A DNA stretch of 64,000 nucleotides, taken from Akkermansia massiliensis (GTDB lineage: Bacteria > Verrucomicrobiota > Verrucomicrobiia > Verrucomicrobiales > Akkermansiaceae). How positions within the stretch are numbered: position 1 is the stretch's first letter; each line of letters begins with the position of its first letter. The stretch lies in contig NZ_CP072036.1 in the NCBI RefSeq assembly GCF_018847375.1, positions 124,001 through 188,000 of the forward strand, in the 5' to 3' direction. Of this stretch, positions 9,074-17,090 are shown one piece after another. The notes under the pieces were generated by a model. The model was given only the letters and a program-made list of their open reading frames with translations. It was not told the origin of the DNA and made no database searches. Both the position numbers and the translations under genes were made by a program.

Positions 9074-10085
9074 AAAGCGCGGAGTCCGGAAAGTATTTGG
9101 AGATGTTGTCCTGGATGATGGCCTCGCACCGGGAGACTTCCTGCTCCCGGCTGCGCTTGGCTTCATCCGCCAGCTGGGTGAGGGTGTCGATATCGTAGAG
9201 GTACACCTCGTCAATATCCGCCACGTCCGGAGAGATGTTGCGCGGCACGGAGATGTCAATCAGGAAGAGGGAGCGGTACTTGCGGGGCGCGCGCAGCGGC
9301 AGCAGCGTCTCCCGGGTGATGATGCAGTGGGGGGCGGCGGTGGCGGCCACCACCACGTCAATGTCCCTGAGGTAGTCCCCCCACACGTCGTACCGGATGG
9401 CCTGGCCGCCGATCATGCCCGCCAGTTCCACCGCCCGGTCAAAGGAACGGTTGGCTACATAGATGCCCTCCGCCCCGCGGGCGTGCAGGGCGCGGCCCGT
9501 GACGCGGCTCATCTCCCCGGCTCCCAGGATGAGGACGCGGGTGCCGGAAAGGTCGCCGAAGATTTGTTCCGCCAGCTCCACGGCCACGGACCCCACGGAG
9601 GTGGCTCCGGCGTGAATCTGGCTGTCCGTCCGCACCCTCTTGCCGATGGTGAAGGCTTTCTGGAAGGTCTTGTTGGCGCAGGCCGCGGTCACTCCGGCGT
9701 CCAGCGCCATCTGGTAGGCCGTCTTCACCTGCCCGAAGATTTCCGTTTCCCCCAGCACCATGGAGTCCAGCCCGCTCAGGACGCGGCACAGGTGCTCCAG
9801 GGCATCCGCCCCCAGATGGCTGTAAAAGTGGGAGGCCATGTCCACGTTCCCGCGGCCCGCTCCCAGGAAGTGGGACAGGATGTGTTCCTGCGCGCTTTCC
9901 GGCCTGTCAGACCAGTAGTAGATTTCCATGCGGTTGCAGGTGGAAAGCACCACGCACTGGTCCACGTCCGGCAGGGAGCGGATGCGCCGCCCCTCCTCCT
10001 GGAGCCTGTGGGACGGCACGGCAAAGCGCTCCCGTATTTCCACGGGAGCGGTCCGGTGATTCAAGCCTAAACAAACCATTCTCAT
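9063..10085 (-). CDS. hemA: Glutamyl-tRNA reductase
   Basis: A 340-residue enzyme reducing glutamyl-tRNA to glutamate-1-semialdehyde, the first committed step of C5-pathway tetrapyrrole synthesis. It begins MRMVCLGLNHRTAPVEIRER. The catalytic Cys is about residue 50 in VLSTCNRMEIY. The NADPH domain has VLILGAGEMSRVTGRALHAR, and VANRSFDRAVELA follows. It is slightly short at the C-terminal dimerisation domain. The start is set by the TGATG junction with the upstream ccsA/hemX-like gene (one shared base), and the end overlaps hemC. Confidence 0.97.
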   Translation of the reverse strand: MRMVCLGLNHRTAPVEIRERFAVPSHRLQEEGRRIRSLPDVDQCVVLSTCNRMEIYYWSDRPESAQEHILSHFLGAGRGNVDMASHFYSHLGADALEHLCRVLSGLDSMVLGETEIFGQVKTAYQMALDAGVTAACANKTFQKAFTIGKRVRTDSQIHAGATSVGSVAVELAEQIFGDLSGTRVLILGAGEMSRVTGRALHARGAEGIYVANRSFDRAVELAGMIGGQAIRYDVWGDYLRDIDVVVAATAAPHCIITRETLLPLRAPRKYRSLFLIDISVPRNISPDVADIDEVYLYDIDTLTQLADEAKRSREQEVSRCEAIIQDNISKYFPDSALYDQ

Positions 10086-10843
10086 CAGCTTACCAGGAAA
10101 ATGCTCATGGATGCAATAAAGAGGGCCACACAGCAGTAGGCCAGGGCGCGCCCCGGCATGCCGCGGCGGTAGATGAACCACAGCAGAATGCTATAGCCCA
10201 GCGTCAGCAGAATGACGATGGAGGTTTTGGCCCCGTTGATGGGGAGATGCCTCTGCCAGCCGAGCCATTCCCCGGCCAGAAGCAGGAGGAACGCCACCAG
10301 AACCAGGCGCTTCATGCTGGCTTCCAGCGTGCGGATAGGGGGCAGAAGACGGCAGGTGCCGGGTATCTGCCGCCTTTTGAGGCATTCGTTCTGCATGCAG
10401 AACGCCACGCCCGCAGCGGCGGCCAGGCCTCCGGCTCCGTAGGACATCATGGCTACGCCCACGTGCGCCGTCACCCAGAAGTCATGCGTGCCCTGCACAT
10501 CCGCGCCGTACAGGCCGATCAGCAGGGAAAGCGCCGTCAGCACGGCAATGGCCGGAGCGGTGAAGATGCCCAGCACGGACATGCGGTAGGCGCGCCCCAG
10601 AAGAAGATAAAAGAGGTTGATGGTCCAGGAGAGGAAGAAGAGCACCTCCGACGCGCCGCGGATGGGGCACATCCCCGTCTGGTACGCCTTGACGCAAAGC
10701 GCCCCCGTCTGGAGCGCAAAGAGGCACGCCATCCAGAGGTGGGCGTATAAAAACCGGCGGCCGGAGGCCAGCAGGCGCCAGCCAAGCCCCGTAAAAGCCA
10801 GGGACAGGACGAGAGATGCAATGGCCCACCAGTTGTCGTTCAT
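10085..10843 (-). CDS. CcsA/HemX-type cytochrome c assembly membrane protein
   Basis: A 252-residue polytopic membrane protein of the cytochrome c assembly (CcsA/HemX) family, with about seven to eight hydrophobic segments and the conserved WVTAHVGVAMMSYG region near 140-153. True CcsA proteins move or bind haem. HemX next to hemA has been linked to control of HemA levels in Bacillus. The direct coupling to hemA and hemC here fits the HemX role, but a part in c-type cytochrome maturation cannot be excluded from sequence. It follows folE2 by 21 bases. Confidence 0.85.
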   Translation of the reverse strand: MNDNWWAIASLVLSLAFTGLGWRLLASGRRFLYAHLWMACLFALQTGALCVKAYQTGMCPIRGASEVLFFLSWTINLFYLLLGRAYRMSVLGIFTAPAIAVLTALSLLIGLYGADVQGTHDFWVTAHVGVAMMSYGAGGLAAAAGVAFCMQNECLKRRQIPGTCRLLPPIRTLEASMKRLVLVAFLLLLAGEWLGWQRHLPINGAKTSIVILLTLGYSILLWFIYRRGMPGRALAYCCVALFIASMSIFLVS

Positions 10844-10864
10844 AAGTCCTGTACGGAAAGCAGC

Positions 10865-11659
10865 TCAGGAACGCAGGTCCCGTTCAATGACGGCATACGC
10901 CTGGTGGTTGTGGATGGATTCAAAGTTTTCCGCCTCCACCCGGTACCAGCTGAAAGCGGAGTGGCTCTGCGTTTTCAGCGCCACGTTGCGCACCAAGTCT
11001 TCCACAAAGACGGGGTTTTCATAAGCCTTTTCCGTCACCCATTTTTCATCAGGCCTTTTCAGCACGCTGTACAGGGAACAGCTGGCGCAGGATTCCACCA
11101 GGTCAATCAGGTCTTCAATCCAGACGGGCCGGGAGGCGAAGCGCACGGAGTAGGTGACCAGCCCGCGCTGGTTGTGGGCCCCATAGGCGCTCATGGCCTT
11201 GGAACAGGGGCAGAGCGTCGTCACCGGGACGACCACCGTCAGCTTGAAGTCCGCCAGCTTGTTGTCCGCTTCCGCCTCCATCTCAAACCGGACCACGTAG
11301 TCCATGAGCCCTTCAATTCCGGTTACGGGGGCGTTTTTGGCGCGGAAGAACGGAAACTCCATTTCCACATGGGAGCGGCGCGCGGACAGGCGGCGGAGCA
11401 GTTCCCGGGGAATGGCCAGGGCCGTATGCACGTCCAGCAGGGGGCCGTGCTGGTGCAGGGCCTCCACAAAGCGGCTCATGTGCGTGCCCTTGAATTCCTC
11501 CGGCAGGTCCACCGCCAGGGAAACCGTCGCCACGGTGGACTGGATGCGGTTGAGCTTGTCCTGGATCTGGATGGGAAAGCGCAGCCCCTTGACGCCCACC
11601 CGGTCAATGGAGATATTGCGCGTATCCGTCTCGGACTGGGTATCTTTCAGTTCCTGCAT
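10865..11659 (-). CDS. folE2: GTP cyclohydrolase FolE2 (type IB)
   Basis: A 264-residue enzyme making dihydroneopterin triphosphate from GTP for folate or queuosine-type pathways. It has the type IB signatures ISIDRVGVKGLRFPIQIQ near the N-terminus, VTTLCPCSKAMSAYGAHNQR with the metal-binding Cys region, and ESIHNHQAYAVIE at the end. Length is normal. FolE2 is often used when zinc is scarce because it accepts other metals; the zinc-free L33 upstream fits that theme but does not prove it. First gene after the terminator at 11689-11723, in front of ccsA-hemA-hemC. Confidence 0.96.
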   Translation of the reverse strand: MQELKDTQSETDTRNISIDRVGVKGLRFPIQIQDKLNRIQSTVATVSLAVDLPEEFKGTHMSRFVEALHQHGPLLDVHTALAIPRELLRRLSARRSHVEMEFPFFRAKNAPVTGIEGLMDYVVRFEMEAEADNKLADFKLTVVVPVTTLCPCSKAMSAYGAHNQRGLVTYSVRFASRPVWIEDLIDLVESCASCSLYSVLKRPDEKWVTEKAYENPVFVEDLVRNVALKTQSHSAFSWYRVEAENFESIHNHQAYAVIERDLRS

Positions 11660-11688
11660 GCGGAAGGAGGATGTTGGCTGGAAATAAA

Positions 11689-11723
11689 GCGGGAGTCTGC
11701 CCTGTTACCGGACAAACTCCCGC
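11689..11723 (-). terminator. Probable terminator between rpsR and folE2
   Basis: On the minus strand GCGGGAGT and ACTCCCGC form an 8-bp stem around a 19-base loop, followed by TTTATTT. It would separate the ribosomal-protein transcript from folE2-hem. Confidence 0.6.
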
Positions 11724-11766
11724 CTGCAAAGACAATTTCTACCGAAAGAGATTTCCTTGGGGCTTG

Positions 11767-12012
11767 TTACGGCAGAAGGTTGATGGAACGGGCCCGCTTG
11801 ATTTCACGGGTCACCTTGCGGTGCATCTTGGCGGACAGCCCGGTCACGCGGCGGGGAAGAATCTTGCCGGTTTCAGAGGTGAACTTGGACAGGAAATCGG
11901 GGTTGAGCAGATCGACCTGATCCATCGGGATGTCGAGACGGCGGCGCGGCATCTGGCGATTGCACGTGCGGAAACGAATACGACGTTCTACAGTCTTGGG
12001 TTCAGTGGACAT
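11767..12012 (-). CDS. rpsR: 30S ribosomal protein S18
   Basis: An 81-residue small-subunit protein, recognised by [38 protein letters not shown] and the terminal [13 protein letters not shown]. It lies 33 bases after rpmG on the same strand, and the two were probably co-transcribed. Length is normal for S18. Confidence 0.98.
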   Translation of the reverse strand: MSTEPKTVERRIRFRTCNRQMPRRRLDIPMDQVDLLNPDFLSKFTSETGKILPRRVTGLSAKMHRKVTREIKRARSINLLP

Positions 12013-12045
12013 AGTAATAAAGATAATCGATGAGCTGGACCGCGG

Positions 12046-12219
12046 TTAACGCATTTCACGATGAAGCGTGCGGCGCTTCAGGAAAGGATTGTACTTAACC
12101 TTTTCCAGGCGGCCGGGGGTACGCAGGCTCTTCTTGTTGCGCGTGGTGACGTAGCGGGACGTAGGCTTTCCTTCGGCTTTAGCCTCGGTGCATTCGAGGA
12201 TGATGATGTCTCTTGGCAT
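12046..12219 (-). CDS. rpmG: 50S ribosomal protein L33, zinc-independent form
   Basis: A 57-residue protein starting [20 protein letters not shown] and containing [35 protein letters not shown]. It lacks the paired CxxC motifs of the zinc-binding form, so it is the C-minus type. It precedes rpsR by 33 bases. Confidence 0.97.
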   Translation of the reverse strand: MPRDIIILECTEAKAEGKPTSRYVTTRNKKSLRTPGRLEKVKYNPFLKRRTLHREMR

Positions 12220-12252
12220 GATGAAAATGTGTTACGGGGGAGGATTTATACA

Positions 12253-13116
12253 CTATTCTTCGTCATCGTCAAGAGAAACAGATAAATCTACATCATTTTG
12301 TCCTCCCGCAAAGCCCAGGGCCACTCTGGGGCGGAACCGGGCGTTCTGCCCTTTTTCCTTTTCCCACTGGGCCTGGCATTCCACCGTGAGCCGCGCGAAA
12401 GGAATGGCCTCCAGCCGCAAGATGGGAATGACCTTGTATGACATTTCACAGATGCCGTACGTTCCGTTGTCAATGCGGGCGAGCGCCTGTTCAATCTCAT
12501 ACAGGCCGTCCTGTTCCTTGGAAAGCAGGCTGAGCGCAAAGTCGCGGTCATAGGCGTCGCTCCCGGCATCCGCCTGGTGTTCCCCGGAGCCGGAGGCTTC
12601 ACTGCCTTCCGGATGGTTCCGGAGGGTGTCGCGGGCCACGCCGCTCATGTTGTCCAGGGCCCTGTCGCGCAGGTCCATCAGGTGCTGGCGCTGCATCTGC
12701 ACAAAGGGTTCCCATTCCGGATTGGCGGCCAGTTCAGCCTTGGCGGCGGCGATGGCTTCCGTCTGCTCATCCGTCAATTCATTCTTTGCGGCAGCGGGAG
12801 CCGGGGCGGCGGGGGAGGAAGCGGTTTTTCTGGCCGGGGCCTTCCGGGCCGTTTTCGGTTCCGTCTTCTTTTCCACAGCAGCCGCGGGGGCAGCGGCCTT
12901 TTTGGCGGGCTTGGCGGCTTTTTCCGGTTCAGCGGCCTTTTTCCTGCAGCACTTTTTCCTGGCGGGCGCCTCCTGCTCTACAGCGGTCTTGCAGGCGGAC
13001 TTCCCGCAGGTCTTTTTCTTGGGGGCCGGAGCTTCCTTGGCGACGGTCTTGCTATCGGTTTTCTTGGGAGTAGGCATAGGAGGTGTCTCTATGGGCTGAG
13101 GTTGACGATGTTTCAC
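12253..13116 (-). CDS. DksA/TraR-like protein with degenerate zinc finger and long basic Ala/Lys-rich N-terminus
   Basis: A 287-residue protein. Residues 1-115 are low complexity and rich in Ala, Lys and Pro, with Cys pairs (KKTCGKSACK, RKKCCRKK). Residues 115-287 resemble DksA: a helical region with LLSKEQDGLYEIEQALARID, then the C4 finger region DNGTYGICEMSYKVIPILRL and LEAIPFARLTVECQ. DksA-type fingers usually have four Cys (CxxC...CxxC); here only GIC and VEC remain, so zinc binding is doubtful. DksA relatives bind RNA polymerase with ppGpp. The start used is GTG at 13116; an ATG at 13077 is the alternative. It sits upstream of rpmG-rpsR. Confidence 0.8.
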   Translation of the reverse strand: MKHRQPQPIETPPMPTPKKTDSKTVAKEAPAPKKKTCGKSACKTAVEQEAPARKKCCRKKAAEPEKAAKPAKKAAAPAAAVEKKTEPKTARKAPARKTASSPAAPAPAAAKNELTDEQTEAIAAAKAELAANPEWEPFVQMQRQHLMDLRDRALDNMSGVARDTLRNHPEGSEASGSGEHQADAGSDAYDRDFALSLLSKEQDGLYEIEQALARIDNGTYGICEMSYKVIPILRLEAIPFARLTVECQAQWEKEKGQNARFRPRVALGFAGGQNDVDLSVSLDDDEE

Positions 13117-13300
13117 GAACAGCGGGCGAAACCGCCCAACTGACTAGACTATGAGACACTACAAGCGCTCAAATGTTCATTCAAGAAAATTCAGCTATGA
13201 AACAAGTCATTTTTCCCGCTGCCCCGCCTGCCGTTTTTTTAACGGAAGCATACTTCTTTTAACCTTTTCAACGCCCGGCAAAATTCTATATTGGTACCAT

Positions 13301-14260
13301 ATGACAGCTTCAACCATTCCCTCCATCGGCATTGACTTCGGGGGCACCTCCATCAAGCTGGGGGTCGTCAAAGGCACGGAAGTGATCGCGCACGCGCCTT
13401 CCATCGCCACCCAGGAATACGGCAATCCCGACCAACTGATTGAAGCCATCGCCCAGTTCGTGAACATGCTGCGGCTGAACCATCCGGAAGTGCAGGCCAT
13501 CGGCATGGGGATGCCCGGCTTCGTCAATTTTTACCAGGGCACCGTTTATACGCTCACCAACGTGCCCGGCTGGAACAACGTTCCGGTAAGGGACATGCTC
13601 CAGGCCGCCTGCGGACTGCCCGTGTACGTGGAGAACGACGCCAACTGCATGGCCTACGCGGAGTGGAAGCTGGGAGCCGGAAAGGGGAAAAGGCACCTGG
13701 TCTGCCTGACCCTGGGCACCGGCGTGGGCAGCGGACTCATCGTGAACGGGGAGCTCCTGCGCGGGGCCACCTGCTCCGCCGGGGAACTGGGCCAGACCAG
13801 CATCGACTACCGGGGGCGGCTGGGCCATTACGGCAACCGCGGTTCCCTGGAGGATTACGTGGGCAACCGGGAAATAGCGGCGGACGCCCGCACCCTGTAC
13901 GCCAGCCACGGCGTTGACAAGGCCATTGTGGACTGCAACCCCATCGCCCTGGAACGGGCCGCGCTGGCGGGGGATGAAGTAGCCGCGCAGGTCTGGCGCG
14001 ACCTGGCCGTAAAGCTCTCCTGCGCGCTGATGAACTGCTGCTACCTCCTGAACCCGGAGGCCATCATCATCGGCGGCGGCGTGGCCAAGGCCAAGACCCT
14101 GCTCTTCCAGCCCCTTCAGGAGATCATGAAGACCCAGCTTGCCGCTCCGCTGGTGGAGCATCTTGAAATCCTCCCCGCCCAGTTCGGCACGGAGGCGGGT
14201 ATCCTGGGGTCCGCCCATCTGGCGCTCAACACCCATTTCGGCGAAACGTTCCGGGCCTGA
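13301..14260 (+). CDS. ROK family sugar kinase (glucokinase-like)
   Basis: A 319-residue ROK-fold kinase. The ATP phosphate-binding motif IGIDFGGTSIKLGVV is at about 8-22, the catalytic region VYVENDANCMAYAEW at about 111-125, and the second phosphate loop LTLGTGVGSGLI follows. The usual ROK zinc motif (CxCGxxGC) is replaced by GHYGNRGSLEDY, with no Cys. Glucose or another hexose is the likely substrate, but specificity is not readable. ATG at 13301 is chosen because the ROK core starts right after it. First gene of a four-gene operon with very short or overlapping joints. Confidence 0.92.
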   Translation: MTASTIPSIGIDFGGTSIKLGVVKGTEVIAHAPSIATQEYGNPDQLIEAIAQFVNMLRLNHPEVQAIGMGMPGFVNFYQGTVYTLTNVPGWNNVPVRDMLQAACGLPVYVENDANCMAYAEWKLGAGKGKRHLVCLTLGTGVGSGLIVNGELLRGATCSAGELGQTSIDYRGRLGHYGNRGSLEDYVGNREIAADARTLYASHGVDKAIVDCNPIALERAALAGDEVAAQVWRDLAVKLSCALMNCCYLLNPEAIIIGGGVAKAKTLLFQPLQEIMKTQLAAPLVEHLEILPAQFGTEAGILGSAHLALNTHFGETFRA

Positions 14261-14264
14261 TCTC

Positions 14265-15242
14265 GTGTCCACCTCCCAAATACTGAGGCTCACCCGCAAG
14301 CTGGAGCTGACAGCGGAACAGGAGCAGGATTTTCTGGACGCCATGCAGGCAGGGGACCGTTCCAGAAGCGCGCTGGTCATCACCCCGAAAGCTCCGGAAG
14401 GCTACCTGCCGCCCCTGCCGGCGGAGGAAACGCCGCGGGACTGGGGCCACCCTTCCATCCTGGCGATCTCGGCTGGAGAGGCGGAGGCCAGACCCGGCTC
14501 CCTGCCGGACTACGAACGCGGCTATTACTATCCCCTGGACCTCTCTTCCGTCTGGGAGACGGCTCCGCTGGCGCATCTGCCGTTCCGGCCAGAACGCTGC
14601 CTGGACATGTGCGCGGCTCCCGGCGGGAAAAGCATTCTGGCCCAGACGCGGATCGCCCCGCGGGAGCACGTCTCCAACGAGGTGCACCCGAAGCGCCTGG
14701 GCATCCTGCGCCACAACCTGCTGCGCTGCGGCTTCACCGGCGTATATACCCAGCGTCTGCGCCCGGACCAGTGGGCGGAGCTGGCCCCGGGCTGCTTTGA
14801 CCTCATTCTGGCGGACGCCCCGTGCAGCGGTCAATCCCTGCTGGCCAAGGGCATTCCCAACCCCGGCTGCTTCAACCCCTCCGTCACCGGGGGCAACGCC
14901 AAGCGGCAGCGGGGCATTCTGCTGGCGGCCCTCCAGTGCCTGACGCCCGGAGGCTATCTGCTGTACACCACATGCACTTACGCCCCGGAGGAGAACGAAC
15001 GGAACGTCCTGTACCTGCTGAAACGCTGTCCGGACCTGCGAACCGCAGCCGTGCCGGAGCTGGAGCCTTTCCGTTCCGCCCTGACTCAGGAGGCCTGCTA
15101 CCGGCTCATGCCTTTTCACGGCGCGGGCGCAGGCGGCTTTACCTGCCTGCTGCGCCGGGAGGGAGAGCATGCGCCCCTGCCTCCCCTGCCGGACGAATTG
15201 AAGGCCTGGCCCATCCATGCCATGAACCGACCAACACCATGA
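14265..15242 (+). CDS. RsmB/NOP2/Sun-family RNA cytosine-5 methyltransferase
   Basis: A 325-residue SAM-dependent RNA m5C methyltransferase. The SAM loop is DMCAAPGGKSILAQ, motif IV is DLILADAPCSGQS and motif VI is YTTCTYAPEENE with the catalytic Cys. HPKRLGILRHNLLRCG lies between them. The target (rRNA or tRNA) is not evident. I favour GTG at 14265, four bases after the kinase stop, because upstream in-frame codons lie inside the kinase gene. It ends overlapping the next gene (ATGA). Confidence 0.9.
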   Translation: MSTSQILRLTRKLELTAEQEQDFLDAMQAGDRSRSALVITPKAPEGYLPPLPAEETPRDWGHPSILAISAGEAEARPGSLPDYERGYYYPLDLSSVWETAPLAHLPFRPERCLDMCAAPGGKSILAQTRIAPREHVSNEVHPKRLGILRHNLLRCGFTGVYTQRLRPDQWAELAPGCFDLILADAPCSGQSLLAKGIPNPGCFNPSVTGGNAKRQRGILLAALQCLTPGGYLLYTTCTYAPEENERNVLYLLKRCPDLRTAAVPELEPFRSALTQEACYRLMPFHGAGAGGFTCLLRREGEHAPLPPLPDELKAWPIHAMNRPTP

Positions 15243-15745
15243 AGATAGGCGTTTTTTCCGACATGCACGACCGCACGGACCACCTGGAGCTTGCGATGCG
15301 CCAGATGCGCCTGCTGGACTGCGGACATTTCATGTTCCTGGGCGACTGCACCACCCCGGAGAGCTTCCAGCGCCTGATTGAACTGACGGGGGGCCTCCCT
15401 CTGGACGCCGTTCCGGGCAACAACGACTACGAGCTTGCCATCATGCGCCAACTGGCCGCCTGCTCCCCGGCGGCGCGCCTGCACCCGGAACACGTCCTGC
15501 TCACCAGGTACGGCATGAAGTTCTCCCTCTCCCACTATCCCAAATACGCCATGCAGGAAGCGCGCAGCGGCAGTGTGGACGCCGCCCTGTACGGCCACAC
15601 CCACCAGGCCGTGCGGGAAATGTACCGCGGGTGCCTGCTGGCCAATCCGGGGGAACTCCAGGGCAGGACCGGCCGCATCGGCTTCGGCATTCTGGACACG
15701 GATTCCCGCATCATGAACCTGCATTCTCTGGATTTCAACGCATGA
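15239..15745 (+). CDS. YfcE/MJ0936-type metallophosphoesterase
   Basis: A 168-residue calcineurin-like phosphoesterase. Metal-binding motifs appear in order: FSDMHDR (Asp8, His10), FLGDC, PGNND and YGHTH. This small form usually hydrolyses phosphodiesters; the physiological substrate is unknown. The start overlaps the methyltransferase stop (ATGA) and the end overlaps the Nudix gene, so all four genes are probably co-translated. Confidence 0.92.
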   Translation: MKIGVFSDMHDRTDHLELAMRQMRLLDCGHFMFLGDCTTPESFQRLIELTGGLPLDAVPGNNDYELAIMRQLAACSPAARLHPEHVLLTRYGMKFSLSHYPKYAMQEARSGSVDAALYGHTHQAVREMYRGCLLANPGELQGRTGRIGFGILDTDSRIMNLHSLDFNA

Positions 15746-16152
15746 TGAACATCCTGGACGTCTGCTGCGCCCTGATTGAACTGCCCTCCGCACAAGGAAC
15801 CCTTCTCCTGGGGGCAAAAAAGAAAGCGGGGCAGTCCAACGGGCTTCTTTATGAATTCCCCGGCGGAAAGGTGGAACCCGGAGAGAACGCCCGGGACGCC
15901 ATCATCCGGGAAATACGGGAGGAACTGGGATGCGCCGTCCATCCCGTCCGCATGCTCACCCCCGTCCGGCACCGGGAACGGGAGCGCATCATCCGCCTCA
16001 TCCCCTTCCTGTGCCGTCTGGAGCCCTGCGCCCTGCCCCGGCCCCTGGAACACGAAAGCCTGGGCTTCTTCTCCGGCCGCATGCTGGAAAAACTGCCCTG
16101 GGCTCCCGCAGACCTCCCCGTTTTAAGGCAGTGGATGGAAGAAAACCGCTGA
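15742..16152 (+). CDS. Nudix hydrolase (MutT-like)
   Basis: A 136-residue Nudix protein. The Nudix box spans about residues 41-63: GGKVEPGENARDAIIREIRE then ELG, with all conserved Gly/Glu residues present. FPGGKVEPGE and the short length resemble 8-oxo-dGTP pyrophosphatases, so a nucleotide-sanitising role is likely but not certain. Two consecutive ATGs at 15742 and 15745 overlap the upstream stop. Last gene of the operon; the 6S RNA gene begins about 110 bases later. Confidence 0.92.
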   Translation: MMNILDVCCALIELPSAQGTLLLGAKKKAGQSNGLLYEFPGGKVEPGENARDAIIREIREELGCAVHPVRMLTPVRHRERERIIRLIPFLCRLEPCALPRPLEHESLGFFSGRMLEKLPWAPADLPVLRQWMEENR

Positions 16153-16229
16153 CAAAACGGCAGCCCGTTCAGCTTCAACCACTCCGCGGAGGATTGCCTG
16201 CGCATGTCTGAAAAGATTCCAAAAACACC

Positions 16230-16258
16230 TTGGATCATTCCCCCTTCTGGGGTATATA
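16230..16258 (+). promoter_or_regulatory. Sigma-70-type promoter of the 6S RNA gene
   Basis: TTGGAT (16230-16235) and TATATA (16253-16258) are separated by exactly 17 bases. The expected start is about 16265, at the base of the predicted 6S closing stem. Confidence 0.75.
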
Positions 16259-16265
16259 AGGTGGT

Positions 16266-16442
16266 GGCTGCTGCACTCGTCATTACCTGGCAAAGTGGCC
16301 CGAACCGATATTACAACCTAATGGGGGCAGCCCCGACGCAGGGCTGACTACGTCCTATACCGGAAAAGTCAAAACAGCGGCGGAAGTCCCCGCTCTATTG
16401 AGGCACGGGAACGTGGCTCACAGCCAGAGACGGTGCAGCGGT
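16266..16442 (+). ncRNA. ssrS: 6S RNA
   Basis: A roughly 177-nt RNA that would bind the housekeeping RNA polymerase holoenzyme and act as a promoter mimic. The evidence is threefold. The core GAACCGATATTACAACC (from about 16302) closely matches the 6S segment GAGCCGATATTTCATACC of E. coli. A terminal stem pairs GCTGCAC and CGTC (16270-16281, one bulged T) with GACGGTGCAGC (16429-16439). GCGGCGG near 16377 lies in the equivalent 3' position to E. coli. Length is standard and a good promoter sits just upstream. Exact ends are estimates. Confidence 0.82.
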
Positions 16443-16608
16443 GTCTTTCTCTTTCCCTTGCAGCCGGGAACCCCGCCGGGGCCTGTTTTCCCGATGGCCC
16501 CCTCTTGAATCCGCACCGGAATCAAAGCATTCCGGCACGGCTGCTTTTATTGCTTTTTCCCGCACCTCTGCGCCCCACGGCATTTCCTGGCAGAAAGCGC
16601 ACGCGCGC

Positions 16609-16761
16609 TTAAAAGGAACGCATGCGCGCGTTCGCCACCATGGCCTTCAAATATTTCCGGGCCTTCCGCTCCCGCTCCTTCTCCTTCCGGGGCGGCCGGG
16701 AGGAGCGGCAGAAGGAATGAAGCAGCCTGAACATCAGGTCAAATAAATCGTTCTTGTACAT
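16609..16761 (-). CDS. Possible small basic protein (50 residues)
   Basis: A short frame starting MYKNDLFDLMFRLLHSFCR and ending in a very basic stretch (RPPRKEKERERKARKYLKAM). It could extend to 16899 (96 residues). No clear ribosome-binding site is seen and I recognise no family. The charge pattern looks protein-like, but the evidence is weak. Confidence 0.3.
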   Translation of the reverse strand: MYKNDLFDLMFRLLHSFCRSSRPPRKEKERERKARKYLKAMVANARMRSF

Positions 16762-17090
16762 ATGGTTGATTGGTTGTTTCCGGATCGTGCGATCCTTCAT
16801 CTTGTATCCAGCAAGAAGCGTGCCAATTTTTACCCATGGATGAAACACGATGGTTATCAATTCATTCCTGGGGCCATTCCGGAAACGGCCTTCCTCCATA
16901 TTCTTACAAATCCGTAAAAAAGGGACAGCCCATTACGATAATGTAATATTGTTAGTTTATAAATAACAACTGTTAACGAACAAAATAAACCCTTAGACAT
17001 TTCCGGAAATCATGGTAGGATCACGCCCTGTTGCGAAAAAGTTTTTAACATCTGTGCAACTTTTTCATTATTGCGAAGTATATTATAGTC

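Noticed and set aside
8078..9118. Long plus-strand frame opposite hemC
   Set aside because: Antisense of hemC with low-complexity Arg/Gly/Gln composition; GC-rich genes commonly leave such frames.
12577..13143. Plus-strand Gly/Phe-rich frame opposite the DksA-like gene
   Set aside because: Antisense of the Lys/Ala-rich N-terminus; composition is an artefact of that repeat-like coding.
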